A stretch of 64,000 nt of DNA from Toxonevra muliebris (GCA_963691655.1 OY829326.1:115293388-115357387), one strand, 5' to 3'; shown: positions 11,547-23,470, counted from the stretch's first letter. A program made the numbers and translations. The notes: a model not told the origin generated them from the sequence alone.

Positions 11547-12143
11547 CCCATTAAGGATGAGCGGGAACCAAAGTAGATAGATCAAGAAAGTAACTTGAAA
11601 AAAAAAATGGCTTAGCGACAATGAGCTATGTGGCACCACTAGGCCTTACTGGGCTAATGCTTTCATCTTTATAAATAAATATTTTTTGGTGTCCATTTTG
11701 ATTTAAAAAATATTCCAAAGTAGGCTCCGAAGCAAAAGATAGAAAAATTGAGGAAAATTTAAATTTGTTCTTGTATTGGAGAGCTATCTATTGTGCGGCC
11801 AATTTTGCAGAAATTTTTTGCACCAGGATTCTTTTTTTGGTCAAAGAACCCATTTCTGACCTTTTTTTCTATCAAAAAATATTTCGAAGAAGACTCCCGA
11901 GCAAAAGTTAATAAACATTTTATAATACCAAAAATGTCGAGGGGTACGTTAAAAAAAAAAAAAATTATGTTAAACATCGTGTATTTACTCCATTTTCTTA
12001 AAAAATGATGACGTAATCATAACGTATGATAACGATTATTTTTTTCCAACACTCAAAATTGCCACTATTTTTCTTTATTGTCTCGTCAACATTATAACTC
12101 AAAGTTGAATTGATCCGATTAGCCCAAAGGGTCTGTTTAAGGG
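11547..12143. mobile_element. Candidate TTAA-flanked (piggyBac-type) nonautonomous element
   Basis: TTAA occurs at both ends (11543-11546 and 12144-12147). The left end reads CCCATTAAGGATGAGCGGG; the right end, read inward, starts CCCTTAAACAGACCC. Terminal similarity is short (CCC then TTAA). A TTAA target and CCC termini are typical of piggyBac-type elements. The interior of about 600 bp has no transposase frame. The call rests on short ends and is tentative. Confidence 0.4.
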
Positions 12144-12147
12144 TTAA

Positions 12148-13483
12148 GTTTTAAGAAAACATTAAGCTGATTTTAAAAACATGGAAAAGCGGAGCGTTAT
12201 AAAGTCGTATGTATCTGGGCCGTAGCTGCATAGTGGCAAGGGGAGGCATAGCCAATTCACGTGTTTTTCCTCATGCTTTTTTTTAATAAAATATATAATA
12301 CAAAAGAAAAGGAAAGGAAAAAAAGTTAAAAAAAACCTCGTTACTCTGTTGCAGCTTTTTCCACCAGATTTAGTGGATTTTTAAAGAAAAGCGCGAAAAA
12401 TTTTCACTTAATGGCAATGATTTTTTCAGTCCTTTTTTGCTGACTTGAAGACATTGTTTACCTCGCTCAATAATATTTTCATTTTCATTTGCTCAGTGTT
12501 CACTTCTGAAAATAAAAAAATGAAAAACATTTGAATAATACTAAAATTTGAGGGCGTAATGGGTTCCCATTTCATGAATTTTCGAAAAGTTCAGTTTTTA
12601 ATAAACTGATCTAATCTGACCAGAAGTATATATTCAAATATGAATAGCTATAAATATAGTCGTAGTTATATCAATACCTTAAATAAATCTGGTGAGTTTT
12701 TTTTAGAAATTCTGGTGGATTTAGAAACCCAAGATTCGGCAGTACGGCTCTGTTATATCACATGTAAAGGCATTGCATTTTGGCGCTTGATGCATGATTA
12801 TCTGCTGCACCTAGGCGGTACTATCGACTGTGCTGAATACTAGGTAGGCAAATAGCAAACATATTAAAAAAAACGTTAAATTTAACTACGCGTAAACCCG
12901 ATTGTTTTTGGATCCTATAACCATCTATATAAAACCATCTAAAATAACTAGTACTTATATTTGAATAGGAAATTTCGAAAAGGGCTCATCTCGAATATTA
13001 TAGGATAGGAAAAAGTTGGAATTGGGCTATTTTGAATGAAGAAAGTATTCAAAGTGGTAATACATTAAAAAGAAAGTGATTTCAATATTGTAGTGGGCGG
13101 CAGGAGATGGAATCTATATGAGTACGTTGGGATGTTATGAAGCCAAAGGGAATCTTCATAACTTTTTGAATTTAGAATAACGTGTTTTTAACATTTATGT
13201 GGATGGATACAATTTTGTTTCGAAAACATTTTGAAACTTTGAAAATACAATGATTGAAAAAAATATCATGAAACACAAAAATGCAAAACAAGCGAAAGTC
13301 GTCAAAGAAATGTGAAATGGGAGTTTTCAGTGTTGCCAATAATAAAACTTTACGATTTAGATGGATAACTTTCGAAAAATAATATTTTTCGAAATTATAA
13401 TAGCTTATGACTGAAATAATTTTTAAATTAAAATAGTTTGACAAATACAAGTTAAAATATTGAAATTTAAATGTGGTAGTCAT
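12148..13483. other. Non-coding stretch with a lone hAT-like end
   Basis: Mostly AT-rich and featureless. At 13330 the sequence CAGTGTTGCCAATAAT resembles the ends of the hAT-type elements at 553 and 1746, but no matching opposite end was found, so it may be a solo terminus. Confidence 0.35.
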
Positions 13484-13491
13484 ATGGTTAC

Positions 13492-14550
13492 CAAGGCCGT
13501 ATTTAGGGGGAGGGTTTTGGGGGCTCTGACCCCCCAGAAATGTGGAAATTTTATTATAATTTTTGAGATTAATTGCCAATGGATGGAAAAAAAGTCAAAA
13601 TAAAATCTATTTAACGATATTTTTTACTTCCATCGGTATTTTTTTCTAAAAAGTCAAATATGAAAAATAAATTTGAAATCTTAGTTACACTATGCGATCA
13701 AATCCGATTTGTTTTCTTCGACATGAGGTTTGAGTACGGATACAACAAAAAGAGACGGTGATACTGAGCACTCCTGCATTCATAGTTTTTCTGGGTCAGT
13801 AACTGTTTTTGATTTAAGGTTTCATCCTGAATTAGTTTGAAAAGTTTAAAAATTAATAAAAATAGAAAAAATTATCGGATCCTTGTAAAATAAGACTTGC
13901 TTGAACCCCATTTGTTTCCTAAAACGTGACGTGATAGGAACTTTTTGACCTCAGATTCGTGTTCAACGTGAAAAAATATTTCGCAAAAACTCCATCTTAT
14001 TAGCAAAACCCATCTTAAATTAATTTTTTAACGCATTATTGCTCAGAGCACCACGACTAGAAAGATCTCTTTCAATCCTGTGACTTCACGAATTTAGGGT
14101 ATATAAGCCAACCTCATCCAGGTTCCTTATCATTGATAATGGCTCAAATTCCCAATGATGATCATTTGAGAAAAAATGAGCCTCTACTATTTTTGGTAAT
14201 TTTTTTGAGGTTGGGTACATCATCAGTAGTGGGAAGTCAATGAGTTAATGAAATTATGTCCCTCAAGATAAAAAAAAAATGCACTAGAATGCACATTGAA
14301 TAATATTTATTTGAAAAAATTTAATTTGATTATTCTGAGAATTTTTTGTCACTTTTGGCCATTTTTTTGAGGTTAAGATTAAAAAAAAATCGGAAAATTT
14401 TTCCTAAAGTTATAATTTTATAGGGTCCATCAAATGTATCATTGATTTAATTTATTGTATTTAAAAATCAGTTTGATAAAAATTATTTATGAATATTATT
14501 TTCTTCGAATAAAAAACCGCCCCCGAAAAAAATTTCTGGCTACGGCCCTG
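13492..14550. mobile_element. Complete CARGGCCGTA-family nonautonomous hAT element
   Basis: The element begins CAAGGCCGTATTTAGGGGGA and ends CTGGCTACGGCCCTG, which read inward is CAGGGCCGTAGCCAG. The flanks ATGGTTAC (13484-13491) and ATGGCTAC (14551-14558) agree at 7 of 8, an 8-bp hAT-type duplication. Two related copies lie at 39040 and 55832. The left terminus is followed by G-runs and then CCCCCC. There is no transposase; short frames inside are not conserved. It is 1059 bp long and looks like a MITE or deletion derivative mobilised in trans. Confidence 0.82.
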
Positions 14551-14559
14551 ATGGCTACC

Positions 14560-15730
14560 ATGCGAAGGAAGGAGTTAAGAAAGTATTTTTCTCTAACTGC
14601 TAACAATTGTGTTGCGTCATTATATAATAAAATGGTTCACTGCGAAATGCCTTCGTAGAAGTTTTGTAAGTCCCCCGTATGTATTGCTTCAACTGTTGTA
14701 AGTCCTTAATTTTAAGGGATTGATTTCTACTTTCGAGGAGTAGCAAGGAAATTCTTCAAACATCCATACACAACAATCTTTTGTTTCTTTTTTTCAATAT
14801 GAAAACCAGATATGAGATCTTTTCGCTCATAGAACATCGGTCTATATGTGTGCATAGAAAAACAACGAAAAATTCCGTTTTGAAAAAAATCCGTGATGAG
14901 CCCTTTACGATTCATTTAAGAAATTCAGTTGATACAACAACAACAACCTTCTTACTGACACAAAGTGGATATAACTCAACAACCTTCGGTCTATAATCCA
15001 ACTTTTCTCTACTCTACTTCGTTCTACTTTCTTTTAATAAAAGTTATATTTTTGATAATTAAAAGACACAGAAACCATATACCATGCATGTCATGCGTGT
15101 TGGTAAGTTTTCATATTTTTCATTGTAGTTCCGTTCCCCGAATTTTATAGTAAAACATATTTTATAATTAGCTAAATATAGGTCATTCAGGTCACTTAAC
15201 ATTTACCAATTTAATAAAGAGTTTCTCGATAAAACTAAATAACAGTAATTTGAATTTTCCTAATTAATAAAGGCAATCAAATAATATTTTCTTAAACGTT
15301 TTGAAAGCAATAATAAAAATAACTATTATAATTTTAATGAGATTGATGTACACATGAATTGAATGTATTTAAAGTATATTTCTCCTTTTTATATGTTTTT
15401 TTTTTTTTACTTCAAGCCTTACGTACTTGTATTTAACCCATTAAATATCGATTTGCATACATAATTATCTGCTAATAATACGTCTTTAATGGATTGATTT
15501 CAAAAGGAAAGGAATTACTTTAATAAATTATAAAAATTAACGTTTAGCAAAACTGCAGTAAGGTAAAATTGAAGAGATATGTATGTGCCCTACATAAATA
15601 TAAGGTGGAATCTAGATGGGCCTAGCAGAGGTTTTTGCATTCGCTAAGAAATTTGAATTATGCATATGTATGCAGAAATATAACAACAACAAAATCTCAT
15701 TGAGTTTAATTTTATTCTCATTTCAAAATG
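14560..15730. other. AT-rich non-coding stretch
   Basis: No gene or bounded repeat was identified. There are CAA repeats near 14935 and a T run near 15400. Confidence 0.4.
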
Positions 15731-16304
15731 GTTAAGGAGGAAGGACACTCTGACGGCTGAAAAAATTAGTGTTTTCGGGAATTTTTTTGATCTGTCAAAT
15801 AAAGGAATATGGAGATTGTTTTATATTCATTTTATTAAGAGCACTTCCAACAATATTTTCCTAAAATTTTTTTATGTTTTCTAACCTTTTTTTTTGTTTC
15901 AAAAGAGCTTAAAAAATAGTAAAAACCAAAAATTTGAAAATCGGCTACGCTCAACGATAGCCACTGCAAAGACAAATAAAACTTGAAAATCAGTTAATAT
16001 TTGATCGAGTTATCGACGCGACCAGTTCGAAAAAAATTCGTTTCGAGAAAAACGCGTTTAAAGTTTTCAGTCCATCTACTTCGGTCGACCTACTTACTAT
16101 TGTATCACTAAAATGGCTGTAACTCAGGAAATTTTTGGGATTGGATCAGAATTCGTGAAATCAATCACTGAAAATGATTTTTTCTCAGATTTTAATTTTC
16201 TATGTAAAAAATCGAATTTTATTGCTTTACGCTTACTATTTTTGAAGTTATGATACATAATTTGGAGGCAAATATTTTTCCTAAGGAATTTTCTTAGGAA
16301 ATTA

Positions 16305-17455
16305 TTCTGTCAAATAATTTTCATAATTTTACAAAAGTGTTTTACTATAGCTAAAAATGTCGAATTTCGTGCCAACAAAACAACATTTGCGGGAAGTTTT
16401 ATTTTGCTTCTTCCATTTAAAGAAAACCGCAACTGAAGCACATCGTTTACTCATTGAAGCTTATCCTGACTGTGCTATAGACGTTAGAATGTGTCAGGTG
16501 TGGTATGCCCGTTTCAAAAGTAGTGATTTTGATGTTGAAGACAGGAAACGTTCAGGCGGTCCGAAAAAGTTCGAAGATGAAGAATTGAAGGCATTACTCG
16601 AAGAAGATTCATGTCAAATGCAACAAGAACTTACAGAATCTTAAGGAGTTGATCAATCAACCATTTCTAAACGATTAAAAGCATTGGGAATGATTCAAAA
16701 GCAAGGAAAGTGGGTGCCGTACGAATTGAAGCCGAGAGACGTCGAACGACGATTTTTCACATGTGAACTGCTGATTGAACGACAGAAAATAAAGGGTTTT
16801 CTGCATCGTATTGTGACTGGCGATGAAAAGTGGATACGTTACGATAACCCAAAGCGTAAAAAATCATGGGGACCGCCCGGACATGCATCAACATCAACGG
16901 CATAGCCGAACATCCATTGATCCAAGCTCATGCTGTGTATTTGGTGGAATATGAAAGGTGGCATGTATTATGAGCTATTGAAACCGAATGAAACAATCAC
17001 TGGCGACCGCTACCGACTACAATTGATGCGTTTGAGCCGAGCATTAAAGGATAAGAGGCCAGAATATGAGAATAGACACGACGAAGTTATTCTTCAGCAC
17101 GACAATGCTCGGCCGCATGTTGCAAGACAAGTAAAAACATACTTGGAAACGCTGAAATGGGAAGTGCTACCCCACCCGCCATATTCTCCAGACATTGCTC
17201 CTTCTGATTACCACTTGTTCCGCTCGATGACACATGGCCTGGCTGAACAGCACTTCCGTTCTTTCGAAGAACTCAGAAAATGTGTCGATGATGATGAGGA
17301 GTTCTTTCGACGCGGAATCCGTATGCTACCAGAAAGATGAAAAAAGGTTGTGGCTAACGATGGACAATACTTTAAAGAATAAATTCATAATCACTTTTTC
17401 ACAATAAATGTCCAAATTACGAAAAATATATTAGTTTATACATTCATACTCCCAA
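16305..17455 (+). mobile_element. Mariner copy 1, left end missing
   Basis: The right terminus is intact: the outermost bases, read inward, are TTGGGAGTATGAATGTATAA, as in the second copy at 61225-62471, and TA follows at 17456-17457. Homology to the second copy starts only at TCTGTCAAATAATTTTC near 16305, so the left terminal repeat and roughly 160 bp of leader are gone. The element lies within a TTAA-flanked transposon. With one terminal repeat lost it should no longer be mobile. Confidence 0.93.
16357..17382 (+). pseudogene. Mariner (mauritiana-type) transposase pseudogene, copy 1
   Basis: This encodes a D,D34D mariner transposase, the enzyme that cuts and pastes the element at TA sites. 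The start MSNFVPTKQHLREVL and the motif FHLKKTA resemble Mos1. One uninterrupted phase spans the gene. The catalytic Asp residues fall at 156 (VTGDEKW), 249 (LQHDNARPH) and 284 (PSDYHLF), the same numbering as in Mos1, and all three are present. Four in-frame nonsense codons break it: TAA 16642-16644, TAG 16903-16905 (AAG in the other copy), TGA 16918-16920 (GGA in the other copy) and TGA 17338-17340 (Trp in the family). Relative to the second copy it also lacks 15 bp in frame near 17290. The natural stop is TAA 17380-17382. No frameshift is present. Confidence 0.95.
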
Positions 17456-17514
17456 TATATAAACTTTAATTTAAGATAAAAAAAACTTTTTCACAGTGGC
17501 CTTCCCCCTTAATA

Positions 17515-19355
17515 AATGAAAGTTAATTGTACCGGTTTTAAATGTGTTAAATACATAGTATTGAAATGGTACTTAGTATAGATTATCTTCAAATGTCGTA
17601 TGCCAACATATTGATAACTAAAATCCATATGAATACTAAATTCAATTGAAAATAAGAACAAATGGCATCGTTGAATGATTTTATTTATATGCAAATAATA
17701 AAACATTAAATTGCAAATGCTAATAAATTAGTTTTAATTGAAGAAACACTGTACCTAATTAAAAAGAGAGAGAATATTTATACATACTTCGAATGCGGTA
17801 AAATGAAATTATACAAAGGCAAAAATATAAAATTAATTTCAACAAGCATAAATAATCTGTAATTGCCTAACTATAAATGTAATAAGACTTTTATATTAAA
17901 GTTAATTATTAGAAAGAAATCATCTTCTGTTTGTATATATGTACGTACAGCAAAAGAAAATCTCAAATCATTAGAAGCTTATAAATCATATACGATGATT
18001 GCAACATAACGATCGCAATAAGTGTTGCAAATTGTTACAACAGGGTCGCCTGCAAGTGGAGGAAGGAGGGGGCGGGGGATTTTTGATGTTAAAACACGTC
18101 ATTAGAATTGAAAGTTCATTCACTTTTTTTTTAATTTTTTACTTAAACATTTATATATTGCTTATAAAGCTTTTATTAAAAAAAAAAACCCTCTCCCTCC
18201 CATGGAAAAATCCTGCGGCCAGTCCTGACTGACAATTATTTAATTGTCATACTCACAATTTTGTTATGTATGCATGTAATGAAAAAATAAGAGAAAAATT
18301 CATTGTAATTAGATTTTTATTACATATTAAATTTCATGTCATTACTACTATAAAAAAAAAAATTCGAAACAAAAATACCATTAAATTGTGTGGCAGTAGT
18401 AGAAGTAGCAATTTTGTTAATAATTGGATTTCTATTTAATTCTGCTGCAACAATTTCAGTTTAATACTTTGTTAAGAAAAATAAATATTGTTTCTGATGA
18501 AATAACAAATGATAAATCATTAATTATATATACATATATGTATGAAAGGTTAAAATGATGACAAATTATACACATGATCGGATGTGATACGCATTTAATT
18601 TTTTAAAGGGGTTCACACTGCTTTGTAAACTTTATTGATAACTTTAGTCATAAAACTATAGATATGCCATTGGAACACAAAACAAGCGCAGTAGTTCCAC
18701 ATACTTTGAAATTGGAGACTTCATGAGCCATAGAAGCATTCGAATTGTTGTCAAATGGGCGTATTTATTCACAAAATCTCAATTAGGCTTTCTGAGGCAG
18801 TTTTAAGCTGAAAAAGAATAATGTTGAATCCATTTTAGTAGTAACTAAGGCATCCAAATAGTTCACCAGAAAATGATTTCGTGGTTTTCGTTTCGTGGAA
18901 ATTGGCATATCGCAAGTGATATATCTGTGGTCTCAAGGCATAACAGCATAAGTGTGTTTTTTTAATTTTACAGGAGAGCACTGCAAAGATTCAAATGCTA
19001 ATAGTAATTAATCTGAGTTGCGCTATTTTTCCTTTAATATCTCGTAAACCACTAAACCGATATTCATAAAATTTTGTCACAATATGAAATCGGATATGAA
19101 GATTTCAATTATGATAATAATTCGAATTCGACAAAACTCGAGTCGTGTTGTTATGGCTTGTGACCACAGATATGTACTCGTATATAAAAGAAAATGTATG
19201 AAATGTAATAAACTCTTTTATTTCTTCATCCTATTCAAATGCTTTTCATATTATAAAAACAAAATATTCAAATCTACTGTTTCTAACTATTAAGAATGAA
19301 TCCTTTTTAGTAAGGCGCTGTGGGTAACTAACTGTACCAGACTTGCGCTTTCTGT
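17515..19355. other. AT-rich non-coding stretch
   Basis: No gene or bounded element was found. A GC-richer patch with G runs (18055-18080) and a C-rich patch (18190-18230) lie about 130 bp apart and could be ends of a small decayed element, but no TSD is evident. Confidence 0.35.
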
Positions 19356-19360
19356 GCGCT

Positions 19361-20109
19361 AAGGTTGCTGAGATCAAAATGGTTCTCAAACCAGGAAAAT
19401 CGGACGAAGAAGTAAAATCTTAGCCTGCTCCCAATCTTGTCAAAAGTGTTTGAAATTGTATTCCTGAAATGTCTAAAGGCAATAATGAAACTCAAAAAAT
19501 AATATCAAATCACCAGTTTATCTTTAGAAAGAGGCATTCTACAATTGAGCAAGTCTACAGACTAGCTGAAAAATTCAAACAGCTCTCCGTAAAAAACAAA
19601 ACTCCAAATCGGCCTTGATCGAATTTCTACTTGGTTAAAGAGTTGGCAACTAAAAGTTAACGAAAGTAAATCAACTTATACAATATTTACTACGAGGAGA
19701 GATTCATTTCCCCAAATGAAATTGAACAACATTTCAATTACCCTATCCGAAATTGCTAAATACTTTGGCATTCATCTAGACCGACGACTAACATAAAGAG
19801 CGCACATCTTTGCTAAAAGAAAAGCTCTAGGAATGCAAATTCTCAGCATATACTGGCTGTTGAATTGCCAATCTCCCCTCTCTATGCACAACAAACACAT
19901 CCTGTGTAAATCCGTGCTCAAATGGGTGGGGAATTTCGGTGGGAACATCCTCTAACTTAGAAATCCTTCAAAGGTTGCAATCCAAAACTCTACGACCTTG
20001 ATACGTAACGAACGCCCAAATTCCTCGTGATATGAAAATTCCTCTAGTGAAGGGCAAAATCAAAAAGATAGCTATAAAATATCGAGAATGCAATTACAAT
20101 TCCACTCGA
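19361..20109 (+). mobile_element. Jockey-clade LINE ORF2 fragment
   Basis: Pieces of a jockey-type reverse transcriptase are readable in order across frameshifts: KMVLKPGKSDEEVKS, then LLPILSKVFEIVFLKCLKA, HQFIFRKRHSTIEQVYRLAE, and after a gap LDRISTWLKSWQLKVNESKS, YFGIHLDRRLT, KRKALGMQILSIYWLL, and finally [20 protein letters not shown] near the ORF2 C-terminus. An internal deletion near 19600 has removed the catalytic core with the YADD box. Several stops and frameshifts are present, so the copy is dead. It is truncated at its 5' end and stops next to an oppositely oriented RpL11 pseudogene. Confidence 0.9.
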
Positions 20110-20117
20110 GTGAGCGA

Positions 20118-20410
20118 GCCGCTAAGCCGAAATCAAAGTTGCCAGTGACCGAGAAATGATCAAAATGCAACTCATATTTATGCACTTTCAGACCAGGATT
20201 GAGAATCTCTTCAGCCTTAGAGCTACGTACGGTGCAGTGGGCAGCAATTTTCTCATTTCGACGGATACAAAACGAGTGCACAGTGCCTTTGAGAATACAA
20301 TGCTGTTGACCTATAAGTTGTTCTAAAACTTTTGGCCGCACGTGTTAACCTATCGCCAGATTCTTCTACGAAAATATTTAAGCACTACCTCCTAATGTGC
20401 AGCTGGCGCG
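20118..20410 (-). pseudogene. RpL11: Ribosomal protein L11 (uL5) retropseudogene, partial
   Basis: Minus-strand translation gives recognisable RpL11 blocks in order: [18 protein letters not shown] (20345-20390), [10 protein letters not shown], then [36 protein letters not shown] and VTGNFDFG. These correspond to roughly residues 20-110 of the large-subunit protein. There is a stop before CLNI, a one-base insertion after RAAK, and small indels near HCILKG. The homology is continuous with no intron-like break, consistent with a processed copy. The C-terminal half is missing, and homology ends about 10-15 bp from the jockey fragment. It cannot make a functional ribosomal protein. The functional gene must lie elsewhere. 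Confidence 0.87.
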
Positions 20411-20449
20411 TTCGTTTTTTAGTGCGATCGCATTTAATTTTCTTTGAAA

Positions 20450-22690
20450 TATTTTAGGCTAAGATGGGCGTCAAGAAAATGTGTTAACTTCGGATCTCAC
20501 CGATTGAAGTGCATAAGAACAACAACAATTGAACAAGAAGAAAAGCATGCGATTTAAAGAAAGACCCCAAATTTGTATGTATTCCAAAGCACACAAATAA
20601 AATATGCATAGTCGCATCTTCTATCTTCAAATTGAAATTGACTAGCAGCTGATTCTTCTACCCGCCAATAATGATGATGTCACATAAAGCGGCAATGGCA
20701 GCAGATTCTGGACGGTCATCCCATTATGGTCAAAGTATCCGAAATTCCATAACTTGATATCTGTGAATGGTCTGGAAAAAACTCTAAACTTCCAGAGCAG
20801 AATAACTATTCTAGAAATAGAGAAGAAGTAACATAATAAGCATAAATTTCAGTGTGGAATGAAATATGGCTTCGGAAGTCAAATCAAGCTTGTGTTTTGG
20901 ATCTACATATGTAGATGCGATGAAGCTGGGTCCTAAATTTTGTTCAAACTTCGGAAACCGAGGGATGACATGGTTTCCTGAAGTCCACTTAGCTTATGAT
21001 ATACCGCGTGATTTCTTTGATTTCTTACTAGGCTCATAATACTTGACTTTCGGTTTATTTGTAGCAAAAGCGAAAACAGGAGAGGGTTTTCGGAGCTAAT
21101 ATCTACACTCCTAATTCTTAATTTAACGTAAATTTCGTTCAAAATCTATCCCTCATTAATTTCCTCTTCTGTTTTCAATCGTTCTATAGATATCTTTTAG
21201 ATATTTTAGAGATCTATTCCCTTTTCTTATGACATTAATGTTTTTTAAATCAAATTAATTTATTTTTAATATATTCCTATATTTGTTTAAAAATTTCAAA
21301 CTAAATTTTCCTTCCATTAACAATTGAGAACTTGCCAGTGCCACGTGTACCTAAATGCTCTAACTTTAAAACTTGATCTATTATCAAGCCTATAAGATCG
21401 CCGCCACAGTAGCGCGCAATTATAACTCATTTAGCCAGGTAGATTCAACAAAATACATAAATATATAAAAGAGACTTCGTGTTAAATTCATTAGAAATGT
21501 TAAAAATAAAATAAAACAGAAAAATAACTAGAAAATTCATATACAAACAGAGATAACGATGATGGCGATAATTTAAGTCAAATGACAAAAATCTTAAATG
21601 ATTTTGACAATAATTCCGCAACGATTAAGGCTACAAAATACAACAACAACAACAACAAATTGTGTTAACATTCGAAACATCAAAGCAGTGGAAGAAGAAG
21701 AAAATCAACAACAAAAAAAAATTGGAAAAAACATGCGAGACTAAATAAAATTTAGTGTTAAAAGTAGAAACTTTTTTTTTTTTTGTTAAGATAGAAAAAA
21801 AAAACCAAGAGTGTCAAAAGCGTCGCGCGTTTTGCTGCTACCTCGAGAACCCAGTAGATAAAAATATTTATATTTGGTGCTAACGGACGTACGTTCATAC
21901 GAGAGTTCATATTATGATCAATTTGTAGTTGTTGATATTAGATAAAAATTTAAACAAGGCAATAAAATATTAGTTAGCACAATTAAAGCATTGAAGCTTG
22001 TTAGCGTTTGGTTGTGATGTTTAAAGTATTTGTGTCGTTGTCGTCGTTCGTTTGGCATTTTCGTTTATTTACATATGTGTTTTAAAATTGAAAAATAAAA
22101 CTCAGCAGTCATATTAATAATAATATTGTTTATTATACTTTATATTATATTTGTATTGATTTCAGCTGTTTACGCGCGTTACGTCGAGTCACATTTCTTT
22201 CTCATTTATTACTATTTATTTTTACTGCCCATTTCAATATTTGGCCATTTCATTAGCAATATTTTTTTTTTTTATATTTGTACATTGTTATTTTGCGGGC
22301 ACATGTCAACGGTGGAAATTTTAAATGTTTTGTTAAATTTTATCGTGTTTTTTTTTTAGAAATTATTTGATTTTTTTTTTTGTCATTTATATGTGTTTAT
22401 GAAAATTTTAAAATTTTGCTTTTTACACGTTTAGATCTAGTTATTAATGCATAATTCTTAATGTTGAGAGTATATAAAAAATAACCGATATTAAAATTGA
22501 TTTTAACTTTCTGATGATGAAAAATCAAGTTAAGTCTCAAAGTGACATAGTTATTTTGATTTTGTTTATTCTTTAGAGTAAAAATAGATTATTGTCATTT
22601 AGATGATTTTTGGATAGAGGTAACGACTTTAGTACAACCAAACTATAAAGAGAAAAAGAAACGCTAAAAGTATGTTACAGCCAAGTTAAG
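20450..22690. other. Non-coding stretch, possibly 5'-UTR-like near 21.6-21.9 kb
   Basis: Mostly AT-rich. Around 21640-21900 it contains CAA repeats, GAAGAAGAAG and a GC-richer patch TCGCGCGTTTTGCTGC followed by CTCGAGAACCCAG, a texture often seen in fly 5' leaders. I see no supporting coding exon, so this is only a hint. A T run lies at 21775-21784. Confidence 0.25.
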
Positions 22691-22699
22691 GAATAAAGA

Positions 22700-23078
22700 A
22701 TGAAAAGTAAGTTTTTTGGCAAATTTTCTGATGACTTGGACACGTGAGACACGAAAAAAAGTTTTTTGGGATTTTTCATTTTTTGAGGTTAGGGACGACA
22801 CGTAACATTTCCAACATTTCGCGTAGAAAATAATATTAATTTCATGTTTATCAACTGAAATTACACAAAAATAGGATTTTCCCGTCGTTTTATGATGACT
22901 TGGGTAAGCGTGAGACCCGAAAAACAGCCTTTTTTGAACTTTTTTGAGGTTAGGGGCAACATGTAACATTTCCCGTGAAAAATAATATTAGATTCATATT
23001 CAGCGAAAAAATATATATGAAAAAAGGCTTTATCTACTCTTTTATGATGACTTGGGTGAGGTGGTAGACTTGCAGCGG
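22700..23078. repeat. Tandem repeat, about 2.3 units of roughly 160 bp
   Basis: The anchor ATGACTTGG recurs at 22731, 22894 and 23047, giving spacings of 163 and 153 bp. Each unit also carries TTTTTGAGGTTAGGG, then an ACRYGTAACATTTCC block, then AATAATATTAR, and GTGAGACMCGAAAAA after the anchor. Units are diverged by small indels. It could be a minisatellite or a short satellite block. Confidence 0.75.
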
Positions 23079-23470
23079 TCATGCCAAATCAGAAAAAGCC
23101 TTGTTGCATTATAAACTAGAGATAATAAGCTTTTATTTGACCCCAACAAGCCCTGAAATACCTTAATCAGATTTGGACAGGGGGGACGGGGGGTCTCCCG
23201 TTGACAGAGAATGTCCCATTTATAAAAAAAAACATTGTAAAATCAATAAATGATCGAAATCCTGATGTTATGAAGCATTTTTAAGGTTATTATCTGATTC
23301 AGAGTAAAAAGTTACATTAGAAATGACTATTCCGGTTTGTGGGTCTGAAAAATTCAAAAATTTTGTAGGCTTATATAATTATTAATCTTTATTATTATAA
23401 TAAGCAAATTTGTAGATGAATATTTTGTATGTAATTTTTGTAGAAAGAATATATTATGATGTAAAAGAAG

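Larger units (their letters stand above)
15736..17508. mobile_element. TTAA-flanked DNA transposon hosting a mariner
   Basis: TTAA at 15732-15735 is followed by GGAGGAAGGACACTC. At the other end, TTAA at 17509-17512 is preceded by a sequence that reads inward GGGGGAAGGCCACTGTG. The two ends match at 13 of the first 15 bases and both then run into AAAAA. A TTAA target is typical of piggyBac-type and some Sola elements; I cannot decide which from the termini. The left arm (15736-16304) has no transposase frame. The right arm is only about 50 bp because a mariner copy occupies most of the interior. Confidence 0.6.

Noticed and set aside
13172..13579. 135-codon minus-strand frame
   Set aside because: It runs across the boundary of the hAT element inserted at 13492 and has no recognisable motif; Phe/Asn/Lys/Tyr-rich as expected of AT-rich DNA.
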